Of a stretch of DNA of 64,000 bases, positions 11,121 through 22,539 are shown one piece after another; within the stretch, counting starts at the first letter, position 1; every line of letters begins with the position of its first letter. The DNA is taken from the NCBI RefSeq assembly GCF_949987515.2, contig NC_082703.1, forward strand, positions 13,416,680 to 13,480,679, in the 5' to 3' direction. Origin of the DNA: Delphinus delphis (taxonomy: Eukaryota; Chordata; Mammalia; Artiodactyla; Delphinidae). Position numbers and translations under genes: made by a program. Below the pieces are notes generated by a model. It did not search any database, was not told the origin of the DNA, and saw only the letters and a program-made list of their open reading frames with translations.

Positions 11121-11727
11121 TGTACATTTAAGACATTCTCTGGATATCAGTTTGTGGCTTAACTGTGTTCTTAAGGGATATCTGGGAATGGGTGCGAGTG
11201 TTTGGGGTCATCAGATTATTGAGGAATGCTCCCGGCATTTAGTGCCCAGAGACCAGGGATGATAAATTCCCTGCAATATGAGTGTCAGTCCCCCACCACA
11301 AGAATGCATGTTCTCACCAAGATGGTAACCGTTTCTCAGTTGGAAAACACTAAATCCTAAATCCCAGGTTTAGTGTTCTGTAAGACAGTGACTGAGAGGC
11401 AAATTAGAGTTCTGTTAACTTTGACAAAGTCAACGAGCGAGGATGTTAAATATAGGCAAGCTCCTGGCAAAATTCCTTCCAAGGAGCAGAAACAAACAAA
11501 CAAAAAAACACGCGAGTGTTAAATACAAGTGCTCTTTGCAATGCATACTGGCAAAGAAGTTACTGAAATACCATTCATTATTGTAGCACATTTTCTATTA
11601 ATTATCTTAAATAACTTGTAAAGCAATAGCTTGAGTGCCAAACGGAAAGTTAATTTTGCTAATGAATTCAGTGACTCACCATAATTCTCACCGTAATCTT
11701 AGCTCCGTACCATCTTGGTTCATATTA
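11121..11727. other. unassigned sequence
   Basis: No gene or repeat recognised. A short AAACAAACAAACAAAAAAAC stretch lies near 11490. Confidence 0.4.
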
Positions 11728-11738
11728 AAGAGCCCTAG

Positions 11739-11929
11739 GGCTTCCCTGGTGGCGCAGTGGTTGAGAGTCCGCCTGCCGATGCAGGGGACACAGGTTCGTG
11801 CCCCGGTCTGGGAAGATCCCACATGCCGTGGAGCGGCTGGGCCCGTGGGCCATGGCCGCTGAGCCTGCGCGTCCAGAGCCTGTGCTCCGCAACGGGAGAG
11901 GCCACGGCAGTGAGAGGCCCACGTACCGC

Positions 11930-11960
<31 letters not shown>
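11739..11960 (+). mobile_element. CHR-type SINE (short form)
   Basis: Full-length copy close to the young consensus, ending in an almost uninterrupted A tail of about 27 bases. The TSD AAGAGCCCTAG is at 11728-11738 and 11961-11971. The long, nearly pure A tail and low divergence suggest a recent insertion. Confidence 0.95.
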
Positions 11961-11971
11961 AAGAGCCCTAG

Positions 11972-13504
11972 ACTCAGTAAACTTGCCTTTGCACCACTGA
12001 ATTCCTTTCATAACAGTAAAGGGAGTGCTATGTGCTCCAGAATTACTGTTGCTTAATTATTTCATTTTGCCATTAAAGTTAATTGTCAATAAGGATAATG
12101 AAAGTGACTCCCAGACATTTTGGTAATGTGAATCATCATAGGCCTCTTGGTAGCATGATGCTGCCTGGCGCTGCCATCCTAGACAAGTTCTATTGCTGTT
12201 CAGAATGCATCCCCTCTGGGACAGGCCCAAATGTAGTCTTCTGTGCCTTGTGAGATTATAGGGTTCCAAAACTTTTTTGCAGACAGTAAAATCTATTTTA
12301 AAAATATGGGCATACATAAAAATGTTCTTACTGACCAAATCAAAGTTTTAAAATCTTTCCCCTTTCCACTCAGTTCAAGAAAAGGTAAACCAACCTTCTC
12401 ATCCCACATTTTGGAGTAGGGCTACCCGGCCTCATTTCCTCACTTTCTGTGGATTTGGGTATTCATTATCATCACCACATAATGTTTGATTTATGAGGGG
12501 CCAACACTATTACCATAAACAAACATAGATTTTGTTTGGAGAAGCCATGAGTCCAGCCTCAGGTGATGGATTGTGCCTGATCATGATCAGTCATGACAAA
12601 CCTGTGCCCCAATTTCCCCAATTTTTTCCTTTCTTGCAAAGAGGAGCTGCCATGTTTAACTAGCTCTAGCTTATGAAATCTTGAGACATAAGGGGAACTC
12701 TTTTGTAGGGATTTCTAGGAAAGAGTCTTTTTATCTGGGAAAAAAAAAATCAAAAAGAGGCAGTTGGTGATGCTTTGTATTTCCACTTGAGTGTGGACAT
12801 GATGCCTGGAGATGCAGCAGCCATCTTGTGACCAGTAGGCAGAGCAGAATGATGTAAATAGCCTGGTTCCTTGATGGTATCTTTCAGTGCCTGGTCTAGA
12901 CCTGCCTGCCCTACTCAGGATGTCTTGGAATGTGAAGAAAAAAACCAACCTCTATTTGCCTAAGTCATTGTAGTAAAATTTTCTGTTATTTGCAGTCAAA
13001 TACAAACCTGACATATGTTTTATGCTCAATTGAACATATAACTCTGCAGGTCTTGGAAATTTGGGCAGCAGTATAGTGTAGTGAATTTAACATTAATACT
13101 TTAAGGCTATGTTATGTGAAACATTCCTTCCTTCCCCAGCTGGTGGAGATTTAGGTACATCAAACATGTTTGGATAAAGTAGGTGCTGCCATTGCCCCAG
13201 AGGTGCTTCAGGAAGACAAACAAAGTGTCAGATAATAAGAACGTAAAAATGTCGGGACTGGACATCTCCAAGGTATCACTTCTATGAGAAAATGATGTAC
13301 CTGGGAGAAGAAAAGAAAACAAATCTTTGCTGGATTTAATTGAATCGAATTGAACATACGGGAATATAGTTGTGAGTTGAAGTGTATGTATGTCATATTA
13401 TTCAAGTGACTGAAGAGGGTTATAATGGTGCTTCCCAATGGAAATAATTTACATTTTTATTACTGGATTTTAAAGTATACTGGGAAAAGCAATGGACCTT
13501 AGTC
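11972..13504. other. unassigned sequence
   Basis: About 1.5 kb with no recognised repeat or gene. Minus-strand frames at 12057-12338, 12715-12948 and 13107-13438 show no domain signatures. Confidence 0.4.
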
Positions 13505-13650
13505 AACATTTCTGAATCCTATTTGTACTCCACAATTTTATTCAATCTCTCCCAGTTCCATTTTCTCAACTATGAAATGGGGGTAATAACTCATGTCTTG
13601 TCTACACAGAATTGCTATAGAAATCAAATAAGATGAAATGTATAAAATTC
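13505..13650 (+). mobile_element. MIR SINE fragment
   Basis: MIR core with the CCCAGTTCCATTTTCTCAAC block, TATGAAATGGGGGTAATAAC and an AATAAGATGAAATGTATA 3' part. Confidence 0.7.
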
Positions 13651-14360
13651 CATTTTATACTATATTTCCTATGCAAATGAGAGATGCCATCACATCATCA
13701 TAATCATATCATTCCACATTTTACAAAACAGATGTGATCATTATTGTCATTTTATCATTTTGACTTGAAGACAAATCCTTGGTTGTTTTCCACTTAGGTA
13801 GCCTCTCCCAAGTGGATAATCTACCACATGATGGATGTTGATGCTTTGGGGTTTAAATATCTTGGGTTTCCATACACATGGCTGGTGGAGACAAACATTG
13901 GTATGTTTCTGCACTGTATCATATTAAGCAAAAACAATCCGTTACTATTCTCATTTCAACTCTATTAGTCAAGTTATTATGCTAGAGGACACCATTTAAG
14001 TAGAATGTATACTTTAAGGCAAGGTTTAAAGAAATATAAGCAAGAACATATATTTAACTCTTCCAAATGTTAAAATTTTACATGAGGAAATATTTTTATT
14101 CTTATTAAAGGAAAGTTAAAAGCCCACCCATTCATAGTAACAACTCCTAAAGGTTTAATGGATGTACTGGAGGTCCAGGTGGCTGCCAGGCAGGTTCACC
14201 TTATCCTCTCAAGTCATGTGGTTACAGGCAGCCTCTACATAAGGGTGTTCATGCTTTGGGTCATCTGGTTATGCAGCCCTGATCATTGCTCATGGAGCCA
14301 GGCATCTGTGACTGTCCCAAAGGCAGCAATATGCAGATCGGATACCAGGAAGCCAGAGGT
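13651..14360. other. unassigned sequence
   Basis: No recognised element. It includes (ATC)-rich text near 13690 (CACATCATCATAATCATATC). The plus frame at 14158-14451 runs into the poly(T) of the next L1 and has no domain. Confidence 0.4.
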
Positions 14361-14377
14361 TTCTAAGATGATTTCTT

Positions 14378-14495
14378 TTTCTTTTTCTTTTTTTTGTTCT
14401 TTTCATTCATTTATTCCTTTATTTATTTATAATTCACTTATTTCTTTTTAAAAAATTTTTTGTTGGAGTACAGTTGATTCACAGTATTGTGATAG
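14378..14495 (-). mobile_element. extremely 5'-truncated L1 insertion
   Basis: A T-rich lead (the poly(A) on the minus strand) runs into TTGTTGGAGTACAGTTGATT, the 3' terminus of the artiodactyl/cetacean L1 also seen at 39.5 kb. Only about 50 bp of L1 was copied. The flanking TSD differs at one position: TCTAAGATGATTTCTT at 14362-14377 and TCTAAGGTGATTTCTT at 14496-14511. Confidence 0.85.
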
Positions 14496-14511
14496 TCTAA
14501 GGTGATTTCTT

Positions 14512-14986
14512 GTCAGAACTTTGAGCCAAAAGGATGCCCTACACTGGATCATGAAGAACAAAACGAATCAGATCCTTCTTTTGGAGCTAGAAAAAACAAA
14601 ACAAAACAGAGATGGATGTGGATGCTAGAGAAGCTAAGTGGTGAAGAAAAACAAGGAGGGAAAGAAGTGACCAGAAGCCAGGAGGCCATAGGAGCAGTGG
14701 GTAAGCAGAAACTATGAGTGAGAGAAGGGAGCAAAGAGAGGTGTGGTTGCAGCAGTAGGCAGTGGCAGAAGTAAAGACAAGACAGAAGGGAACCGGCTCC
14801 TGTGAATAACAGAAAGAACAAAGCAGAGCTCTCTGAGGGGAATGACAAGGCAAGTTGCCACATGATTGTCACATGAGTTGTCACATCTCTTCCAGGTTTG
14901 CCAGATTGGAGCATAGAGTCACTGCTCTGTTACGAACAGTGATGAGGACCCTGCAGTTCCATAAGGACTAAATGAGCAGCATTAAT
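14512..14986. other. unassigned purine-rich sequence
   Basis: Purine-rich on the plus strand (AGGAGGGAAAGAAGTGACCA). This explains the long Ser/Leu-rich minus-strand frames at 14549-14914. No family recognised. Confidence 0.4.
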
Positions 14987-14998
14987 AGTTTCCCTTTC

Positions 14999-15029
14999 GG
15001 GCTTCCCTGGAGGCCCGTGTACCGCAAAA
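14999..15029 (+). mobile_element. 31-bp internally deleted CHR mini-SINE with intact TSD
   Basis: The body is only the first 11 bases of the CHR head (GGCTTCCCTGG) joined to the last part of its body (AGGCCCGTGTACCGC) plus an A tail. About 180 bp is missing. A perfect 12-bp TSD, AGTTTCCCTTTC, flanks it at 14987-14998 and 15030-15041. This shows a genuine retrotransposition event rather than a chance match. Confidence 0.9.
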
Positions 15030-15179
15030 AGTTTCCCTTTCATTTATCCTCTTGAATTTATTCTTATATGTCATTAGATGTAACCTAAACCTATGTCTTT
15101 TCCAATCAGCCCCAAAAACCTTAATATAGGTTCTACTTATATAGGTACGTGGGAGCGTATTTTGTTTGTCAGTATTTTA

Positions 15180-15311
15180 TTTTATCTTATTTTGGGGGGC
15201 GCTGCGCCTCCTGCGGCATGTGAGATCTTAGTTCCCCTACCAGGGATCGAACCCGTGCCCCCTGTATTGGAAGCACGGAGTCTTAACCACTGGACCGCCA
15301 GGGAAGTCCCA
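15180..15311 (-). mobile_element. CHR/Bov-tA-like SINE, short copy
   Basis: On the minus strand it begins GGGACTTCCCTGGCGGTCCA, with B box GGTTCGATCCC and GGGGAACTAAGATCTCACAT. The long 17-bp TSD TGTTTGTCAGTATTTTA lies at 15163-15179 and 15312-15328. It is the last SINE before a 20-kb SINE-free block. Confidence 0.95.
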
Positions 15312-15328
15312 TGTTTGTCAGTATTTTA

Positions 15329-15984
15329 AATGAGAGTATCCATTTGTTCTGTTTGTTAACTTCTTTTCCCCTTACATATATCAAAATACCTTCCCATATT
15401 AATAAATATACTTTTATAATTTTTAATGATGGCTCCAAGGTGCACAGAACACTTTCCCTTCTGCACTAATATACAGAGAAATTATGGATAAAATAACAAA
15501 AGGATATTAAAACTGTATAGCTGTTTTTGAAAATAGGGGAATCATGGTGAACAGCAACTGAGGGAGCCCCAAGCATTCAGAGATGGATGAGGGAGTAAGT
15601 TGCAGTAAAGGGAGGCCAACACTTTGTGGTCCAGTGGGAGCTGCAAATATATACCACGTACCCAGGGAAGCCACTCCTAGAATGCTGTGTGAAGGTCATG
15701 CTTTATACTAGAGGATGGAGGATGTGACATAGCCTCCAGTTACAGCTTGCATTGGACCAGTTGCCAGAGGCCAGGAGAGGAAACAGATTCTCTCCCAAGA
15801 TAGGAACCAGATCACGTGACTTTAGGTCTAGGGCTTGGCAATGTACCATCTCTCAGGGGAGGGTCCAGAGGAGAGTCAGCTGCCTGACTGTTCAGCACTT
15901 ACTCTTTGTAGGGCTGCAGGGGAGCCAATCCTGAAATTGAAAAGTTCTAACAGCAAGTGAAAATAAAGAACAAGGAGGGTTGGC
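15329..15984. other. unassigned sequence
   Basis: No recognised repeat or gene. The frame at 15752-15934 shows no domain. Confidence 0.4.
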
Positions 15985-16435
15985 AAGGAGCTTCTGACCA
16001 GGGATAAGATGTATTATAAAACCATAGCAATTGAAACAATGTGGCATGGGGGTAAAAGATAGATCAAATAGATCAATGATAGAGAATAAAGAGCTCAGTA
16101 ACACATCCCTGCACACCATGGAAACATGATTTAGGATAAAGGTGGCTTAACAAATTAGTGGAGGAGCAGATCCATTGTTTAATAAATGATATAGGGACAA
16201 CTGGTTTTCAAAACTAAAAAAAAATAAAGTTTATACAAACCTCACAACACACACACACACACACAATTCCAGATGGAATAAAATTAAAACAAGAGAAAAA
16301 TAATAAATTTAAGACAACTGGAATAAAATATAGAATATTGTTATAAAGATTAATACAAGGAATAATATTAAAAGCATAAGCCCTAAAGGGAACTTTAAAA
16401 ATTTGACTACATCAATCAAAAATTTTATCTTGCAT
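15985..16435 (+). mobile_element. L1 ORF2 fragment, plus orientation
   Basis: The text matches the sense strand of the C-terminal third of L1 ORF2: ATAAAACCATAGCAATTGAA with AATGTGGCATGG, AGATAGATCAAATAGATCAA, GGGACAACTGG, and TTTGACTACATCAATCAAAA at the right end. All frames are broken. A (CA) run sits at 16245-16265. It abuts an L1 piece of opposite orientation. Confidence 0.75.
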
Positions 16436-18335
16436 GATGGAAACTCTATGCTCATTGAGCAGTAACTCCCCATTTCCCTCTCTCCCAGCCCCTGGCAACT
16501 TCCATTCCACTTTCTGCTTCTGTGAGTTTGACTACTTTAGATAACTCATATAAATAGAATCATGCAGTGTTTGTCCTCCTGTGACTGGATTATTTCACTT
16601 AGCATAATGTCCTCACGATTCATCCATGCTGTAGTATGGCAGGACCTCCCTCTTTTAAAAGGCTGAATAACATTTAATTGAATGTATACACCACAGTTTG
16701 CTTCTATCAATGGACATTTAGGTTGTTCCCACATCTCAACTATTGTAAATAACTCTGCAATGAGCACTGGACTAGAAATACCTATCTCTTTGAGATCTTG
16801 TTTTCAATTCTTTTGGATAAATACCCAGAGGTGGGATTGCTGGATCGACTGGAAGTTCTATACTTAATATTTTGAGGAACCTCCATATTGTTTTCCCTGG
16901 TGGCTGTAGCAATTTACATTCCCAGCAACAGTGCACAAGAGTTCCAATTTCCAAACACTTGTTATTTTATGGTTGGGTTTTTTGTTTGTTTGTTTGTTTT
17001 GGATAATGGACATCCTAAGTGTATTAGGATGATATCTCATTGTGGTTTTGATTTACATTTCCTTGATGATAAGTGATATTAAACATCTTTTCACATACCT
17101 GTTGGTCATTTGTATATCTTCTTTGAAAAACTGTCTAATCAGGTCTTTTGCCCATTTTAAAATCAGGTTATTTGGGTTTTTTTGTTTTTTTGTTTTTTTA
17201 CTATTGAGCTGAAGGAGTTCCTTTTATAGTTTGGCTGTTAACCTGTTATCAGATATATGGTTTGCAAGTATTTTTTCCCATTCTCTGGGTTGCCTTGCAT
17301 TTTCACTCTGTCAATTTTTTCCTTTGCTGTGCAGAAGTTTTCAGTTTGATGTAGTCTCTCTCTCTCTGGTTTTGTTGCTTGTGCTTTTGATGTCATAGCA
17401 AAGAAATCATTCCCAAGAACAATATTATGAAAATTTACCCCTATGTTTTCTTTTAGGAGTTTTATAGTTTCAGGTCTTATGTTTGTCTTTAATCCATTTT
17501 GAGTTGATTTTTGTGTATGGTATAAGATAAGGGTTCAATTTCATTCTTCTGCATGTGTATATTCAATTTTCTGAGCACCATTTGCTGAAGAGACTATCCT
17601 TTTCCTATGATATAGTCTCAGTATCCTTATTGAAGATCATTTGATCATATATGTGTTTATCTCTGGGCTCTCTATTCTGTTGCATTGGTCTATACATCTA
17701 TTTTATGTTAATACCATATTGTTTTGATTACTGTAGCTTTGTAATATATTTTGAAGTCAGGAAGCATGAGGCCTCCAGCTTTGTCCTTCTTTTTTGAGAT
17801 TGTTTTGGCTATTTGAGGTCTTTTGTGATTCCATATGAATTTTAGGATTGCTTTTTCTCTATATGTCTGTTAGGTTCATCAGGTATATAGTGTTGTTCTC
17901 TGTTTCCTTATTGATCTTCTGTATGAATGTTCTGTACATTATGGAAAGTGGGGTGTTGAAATCCCCTACTATTATTGTGTTTTTGTCTATTTCTCCCTTC
18001 AATTCCATCAATATTTGCTTCCTATATTTGATTGCTCTGATATAGGGTGAATATATATTTATAATTGTTATCTCTTCCTGGTGAATTGACCCTTTTATCA
18101 TTATATAATGTCCTTCTTTGTCTCTTGTGACAGTTTCTGATGTAAAGTCTATTTTGTCTAAGTATGACTACCCCGCTCTCTTTTGGTTAACATTTGTATG
18201 CAATAACTTTTTCCATCCTTTCACTTTCAGCCTACGTGTGTCCTTAAATCTAAAGTGCATCTCTTATAGACAGTATATAATTGGATCTTATTCTATGTTT
18301 GGGTGTTTCTTTAATTCATTCAGACTCGGGTTTTT
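16436..18335 (-). mobile_element. old L1 LINE, minus orientation, internally deleted
   Basis: From 16436 the complement of an L1 3' end is read, running into ORF2. Minus frames at 16546-16954 carry the ORF2 C-terminal text HCCWECK, then [10 protein letters not shown], then REDIMLSEI. At about 17835 the text jumps to the endonuclease region: the minus frame at 17859-18101 reads TIINIYSPYIRAIKYRKQIL and VGDFNTPLS, the conserved GDFN block of the L1 endonuclease. The reverse transcriptase core between them is missing, and stops and frameshifts are frequent. Confidence 0.85.
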
Positions 18336-20060
18336 TGTACTAGGTTTTTGAAACCCAGCGTCTGTTTTACACTTATAGAATATCTCAATTCAGACTAACC
18401 ACAGGTGTTCAACAGTCACATATGATTAGTAGGTAGAGTAGTGGACAGCATAGACCTACAATATAGAAATTACTCCTATAAACAAGTTTAAAAAGAACCA
18501 TAATAATAATTTAAGACTATTCAAAAAGGAGAAAATCTGAAGGACTATAAACATGTGAAAATACATTTTTCTCTTATGGATGGAGAAATACATATTAGAA
18601 CAATAAGATACTATTTTTCATTTATTAGATTACCAAGGAGTTTAAGAGAAAAAAAATGTGGAACTCTTGCATGGTTCTTTTTGTGGCTGCCTTTTTCCAA
18701 ATAGAAAGAAACATTCTTTTCTCCTTCTGCCTGATAATGAGCTAATTTGCATTTACGTCTTCATTTGAAAGTAATAAGACGGTCACACAAGTTTGTTCCT
18801 TGTACTTACAGATGAGCCTTTGATTTAATCATTTGATTAATCAAATTCCATTAGAATCTAGCTTTTAGAAAACAAAAATATGGCTTAAATTATTGTATAC
18901 AAAATTCTGTTTCAGCATAGGTTTTTATTATAACCCAAGGGTTTATTTACATTTCTGAGAGATTATAATTTTTGATGGTTCTGACAGGTTGACTTTAAAT
19001 TTCTTTTCAAATTAATTTTTCCTCTCCAGTGAATCTTCTACCAATCTTTAATTATAGTGAATGATCTGTAAGCAATTACCTACAGGAATCAATCTTGGGA
19101 GGATTCTTTTTGTAAAGAATCTCTTAAGTGCTTTCATAATCTGTTTGAAGGTTCAGGTTTCCGCAGAATGAGTATTTTTAGATGGGGGCTCACCTATAAC
19201 GGGTAAAAGATTTCAGGCCACCAGCTTTAAGATCTGTCCACATATCTACCTGTGGTTAGCCTTAGTCCAGCAGAGCCATTGATGAGAACAGGAATTCCTT
19301 CCATGGTTGAAAACAAAAGGACTAGGGGAATTGCCCTTAAAATAAAGACAAAAAGAAAAAAGAAGGGCAATGTTTTATCCCCTGGGTACCGTCATTTGAG
19401 AAGAGACCAGAACACAATGAGGAAACTAAAGAATGGATGTCATTGAAACAAGAAATCTGGGCCAGACTGGCCTGGGGCACAGGAATTGCGGGGATCCAGT
19501 GCTTCTGAATGTCACTTGAAAGGGCTCCACCAGGTACACACACCTTAAATGATGTTCCTAATTGTTCTTCCCTTCCTTTTTTTGCTTTGGCAAATCACAA
19601 AGAAAAAGGGAAAAATTGCCCAGTGGGAAGAGCCAGCTGCTGGCCTGTTAGGAGAAGAAAGAGTGTGGATATGATGCTAATTTTGCTTCATTTTCTCACC
19701 CTCTACAAACGGCTCGCTGGCGGGTGAGCCCTCTGCCCAGAGAATGCGGGGAGTTTTGATCAGGAACAGCAGTCTGTCAGGGTGGCCATATTCTCTAAAA
19801 CTCTCCACCAGCAAGGGTAGGAGAAAAGAAACAAAAGCCAAGATGATTTGCATCAATTCTCCAGGCAATAGCTCGACAGTAGATTGGGGCAAAATAACAG
19901 GCTCTGCTCTCCTCAACTGGAGACATTCAGCTTCTAGAACACAGGCACATTAAAAAGAAGCTGAAATGTGTACTGTGATGACTTCTGGGGAAGAAAACAG
20001 GCTTTGAGCTGTACTTGCATCAACAACCATAGCAAAGGAGGCCTTTGCCGAAGCTAAGGT
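18336..20060. other. unassigned sequence, SINE-free
   Basis: No gene or repeat family recognised. The part at 18700-18900 has dense AT-rich motifs (TTTGATTTAATCATTTGATT, CTAATTTGCATTTACG). I note it as a possible conserved element. Confidence 0.4.
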
Positions 20061-20064
20061 ACTT

Positions 20065-20068
<4 letters not shown>

Positions 20069-20158
<90 letters not shown>
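20069..20158. repeat. compound (GT)n-(CT)n-(CA)n microsatellite
   Basis: About 17 GT units (20069-20102) are followed by about 12 CT units and about 16 CA units ending at 20158. The GT and CA arms are reverse complements, so each strand can fold into a hairpin of about 32 bp with a pyrimidine (or purine) loop. Open frames over it on both strands (Val/Cys, Ser/Leu, Thr/His repeats) are artefacts. Confidence 0.97.
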
Positions 20159-20159
<1 letters not shown>

Positions 20160-21201
20160 CCAGAGGAGCAGGATCCATTGCTGAAACCACAGTGGTCCTG
20201 ATTGCTCTTCATGCAACGCAAACGCCAAATGTTGGGGAAGAGCGAGGGAATGAGAATTCTTTGTTTAAAGCAAGAGGCAGAACGTCCATTTTCCTGAGAG
20301 CCTCAGATCTTCTCGGGAAGACAGAAAGAACGGTTCACAGTTTTGTGTTTTTTCCAGGTAGGACGGTTCAGACCACATATCTGACCTAACTGGCTAGCTT
20401 TGGGGCCGGTTCTGTGTTTGACTGAAAACCATGCTAGGCGTGCCAATATTTCTTTCTCAGGTTTCGGACAATTCACATGTGCCGCCACCACTTTTCAACT
20501 CAGACAGCCACGTTCTCTCCAAGGGTTGAAAGTCGTGGTCCTGGGTCACTTCAGGCAGTTGGGCAGCTCACGTTCAACTGTGCACCTTAGCGCACTGGCC
20601 TTGCAATTTCTTCTCCCCAGGCGAATTCACTGGCCTGCTGAATGAAGAGGTTAGCCCTGCCTCTGCCAGCCCTAGCTGAGATCATTCACTCTCAGTCCTG
20701 CCCCCTGCACACGTCAGGCTTGAAGGGGGCAAAGAGTCCAATGCCAGAGTGTGCAGGTCAGCTGTGAGGTCCAGATTAGAACTGCTGCTGTAAACCCAGA
20801 ATCTCTGCTGTGAGCCATGGGCACCTGCATTCCTGTGGCGTTGAAGATGTCCCCAAGATCCCAGAGGTGTTCCCGCTCCCCGCATCAGTGCCAGGTCCTA
20901 GGAAACCGCTCAGTCCTCGGTAAACCAGGAAGGTTGGTCCCCTTGTGCCCTAGAATTACTGGGTTGGGTCTCCGGTAGACTGGGCAGAAACGCCCAGCTG
21001 GACTCCCAGTTGTGAGACAGGGGCTTAACTGGTGCCTGGGCTCAGGCGTACTTACTAACCTTCTGAGGTAGGAAGCTCAGACTGAGAGCGCCCCCTGACT
21101 GTGTTGGTTTAGGACACTCAGGTCTGAAAAATATACTAGCACTTCCTGTTTGCAAGGCTGACACGGAGCAGAATTATACCGATTGCCTCACATTTTCTGT
21201 A
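20159..21201. other. unassigned sequence
   Basis: Moderately GC-rich with no recognised repeat. Open frames at 20303-20885 occur on both strands without domain similarity. Confidence 0.4.
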
Positions 21202-21255
21202 ACTTAATAGGGATCTGAGGAATCCCACACTTAATAGGGATCTGAGGAATTCCAC
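21202..21255. repeat. 27-bp tandem duplication, two copies
   Basis: ACTTAATAGGGATCTGAGGA begins at 21202 and again at 21229. The copies differ mainly where AATCCCAC becomes AATTCCAC. Confidence 0.95.
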
Positions 21256-22535
21256 AATATGGTGCTTCACGGATGCACTCAGAACTGGTGCCCTCCAGTC
21301 TGTCATGTCTTCTGATGTGCGTAAGAGCAAGAGCTATAAACATCAATTCTTTCCTGGGTCTGGAGATTTGTATGCAGATTACGGTTCAGGTGGAAAATGG
21401 CAGAAGGGCTTGCTTTTCTACTTCCCCAGAAGAAGAGGTTTTGGAGAGAGAAAATAAGGAGCTAGATTTTATAGAGCTGTAGAAATTACACATGTTGCCA
21501 AGGTAATTAATCAACATTCAAAGACAACATAAAATCTCATCCTGTGCCGGCACATATATTCTTCTAACCCCAGTAGGCGTGAGTAATAATATCAAAATGA
21601 AGGAAATTACCTTAAGGAAATTGCCTGAATGGGGCTGTTATAAGAGGAGGGTAGGACTTACTTAATTAAAGCACAGTTTAATTATTGCTATAACTTAAGG
21701 AAACGGAGCGAGTGCCATGCAATCATATGGGAGTATGAGAAGTTTGGGTCTTGTTGGATAACAATTTCACATCATTGGGAAGGGCGCTGGTGAAGGCATG
21801 ATTAAATACAGGAGCAGGCTGATAAATGAATCAATGGGGAAGTGCATTTTTAACTAAATGGAAATGAGTCTAGGAAGAATGGGAAAAAATCATTATAATT
21901 ATCATTGTATGGCCTTGTTAGGGAGAAGAGAGAGGATGGTGTCTGGGTGAGAATAAGAGCTGAAAGACTGAGCTCTGGGCTCTCCCTCTAACGGGACCCC
22001 TGGTGCTCTTGGGTACAGTCCAGGAAGTGGTAAATGCTGACTACATCAGGGCTGCTCATGAGGACCCGGGGCCTCCTCTAGCCTTGGGCTCACACCCTAC
22101 TACAAGCCACCACTTAATTCCAGAGGTCTCGGGGGAGCCACCGAGTGTCCTAGTGCAAAATCCACATCGGGCTGCCCTCTCCCCTGCCTAATCCCTGGCA
22201 AGGATGTTCTCTTCCTAGCACTTCTAGTTTTCTCTTTTTTTTCACTTATCAACTGGGAAGAAAAATTCTCATTTCTTACCTACCTCAAAATAAAACTGTG
22301 TAATGAAACAACATATAAAGGTATCAGCAGGGGAAGAGATTTATCTGGTCAAAGATGAAGATGAGAATAAGAATATAAAATGTTGTCTTTCATTTAAGAG
22401 AATTGTCCAAAGTGAATGAGAATGAGAAAAGAGACAGGAAAGCCCTTAATCCATTCAGGAATATATATGTATAATTTTGTTTAAAATAAAATTTTATATA
22501 TTTAAATATAATTTAAATAAATTATGTATATATAT
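21256..22535. other. unassigned sequence with possible conserved element at 21480-21900
   Basis: No repeat recognised. Between 21480 and 21900 there are many homeodomain-type cores (AGGTAATTAATCAACATT, TTACTTAATTAAAGCACAGT, TCATTATAATTATCATTG). From 22460 it becomes AT-rich (AATTATGTATATATATATAA). Confidence 0.4.
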
Positions 22536-22539
22536 ATAA

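Noticed and set aside
19950..20389. Val/Cys, Ser/Leu, Thr/His repeat proteins on both strands
   Set aside because: These are translations of the (GT)(CT)(CA) compound microsatellite.
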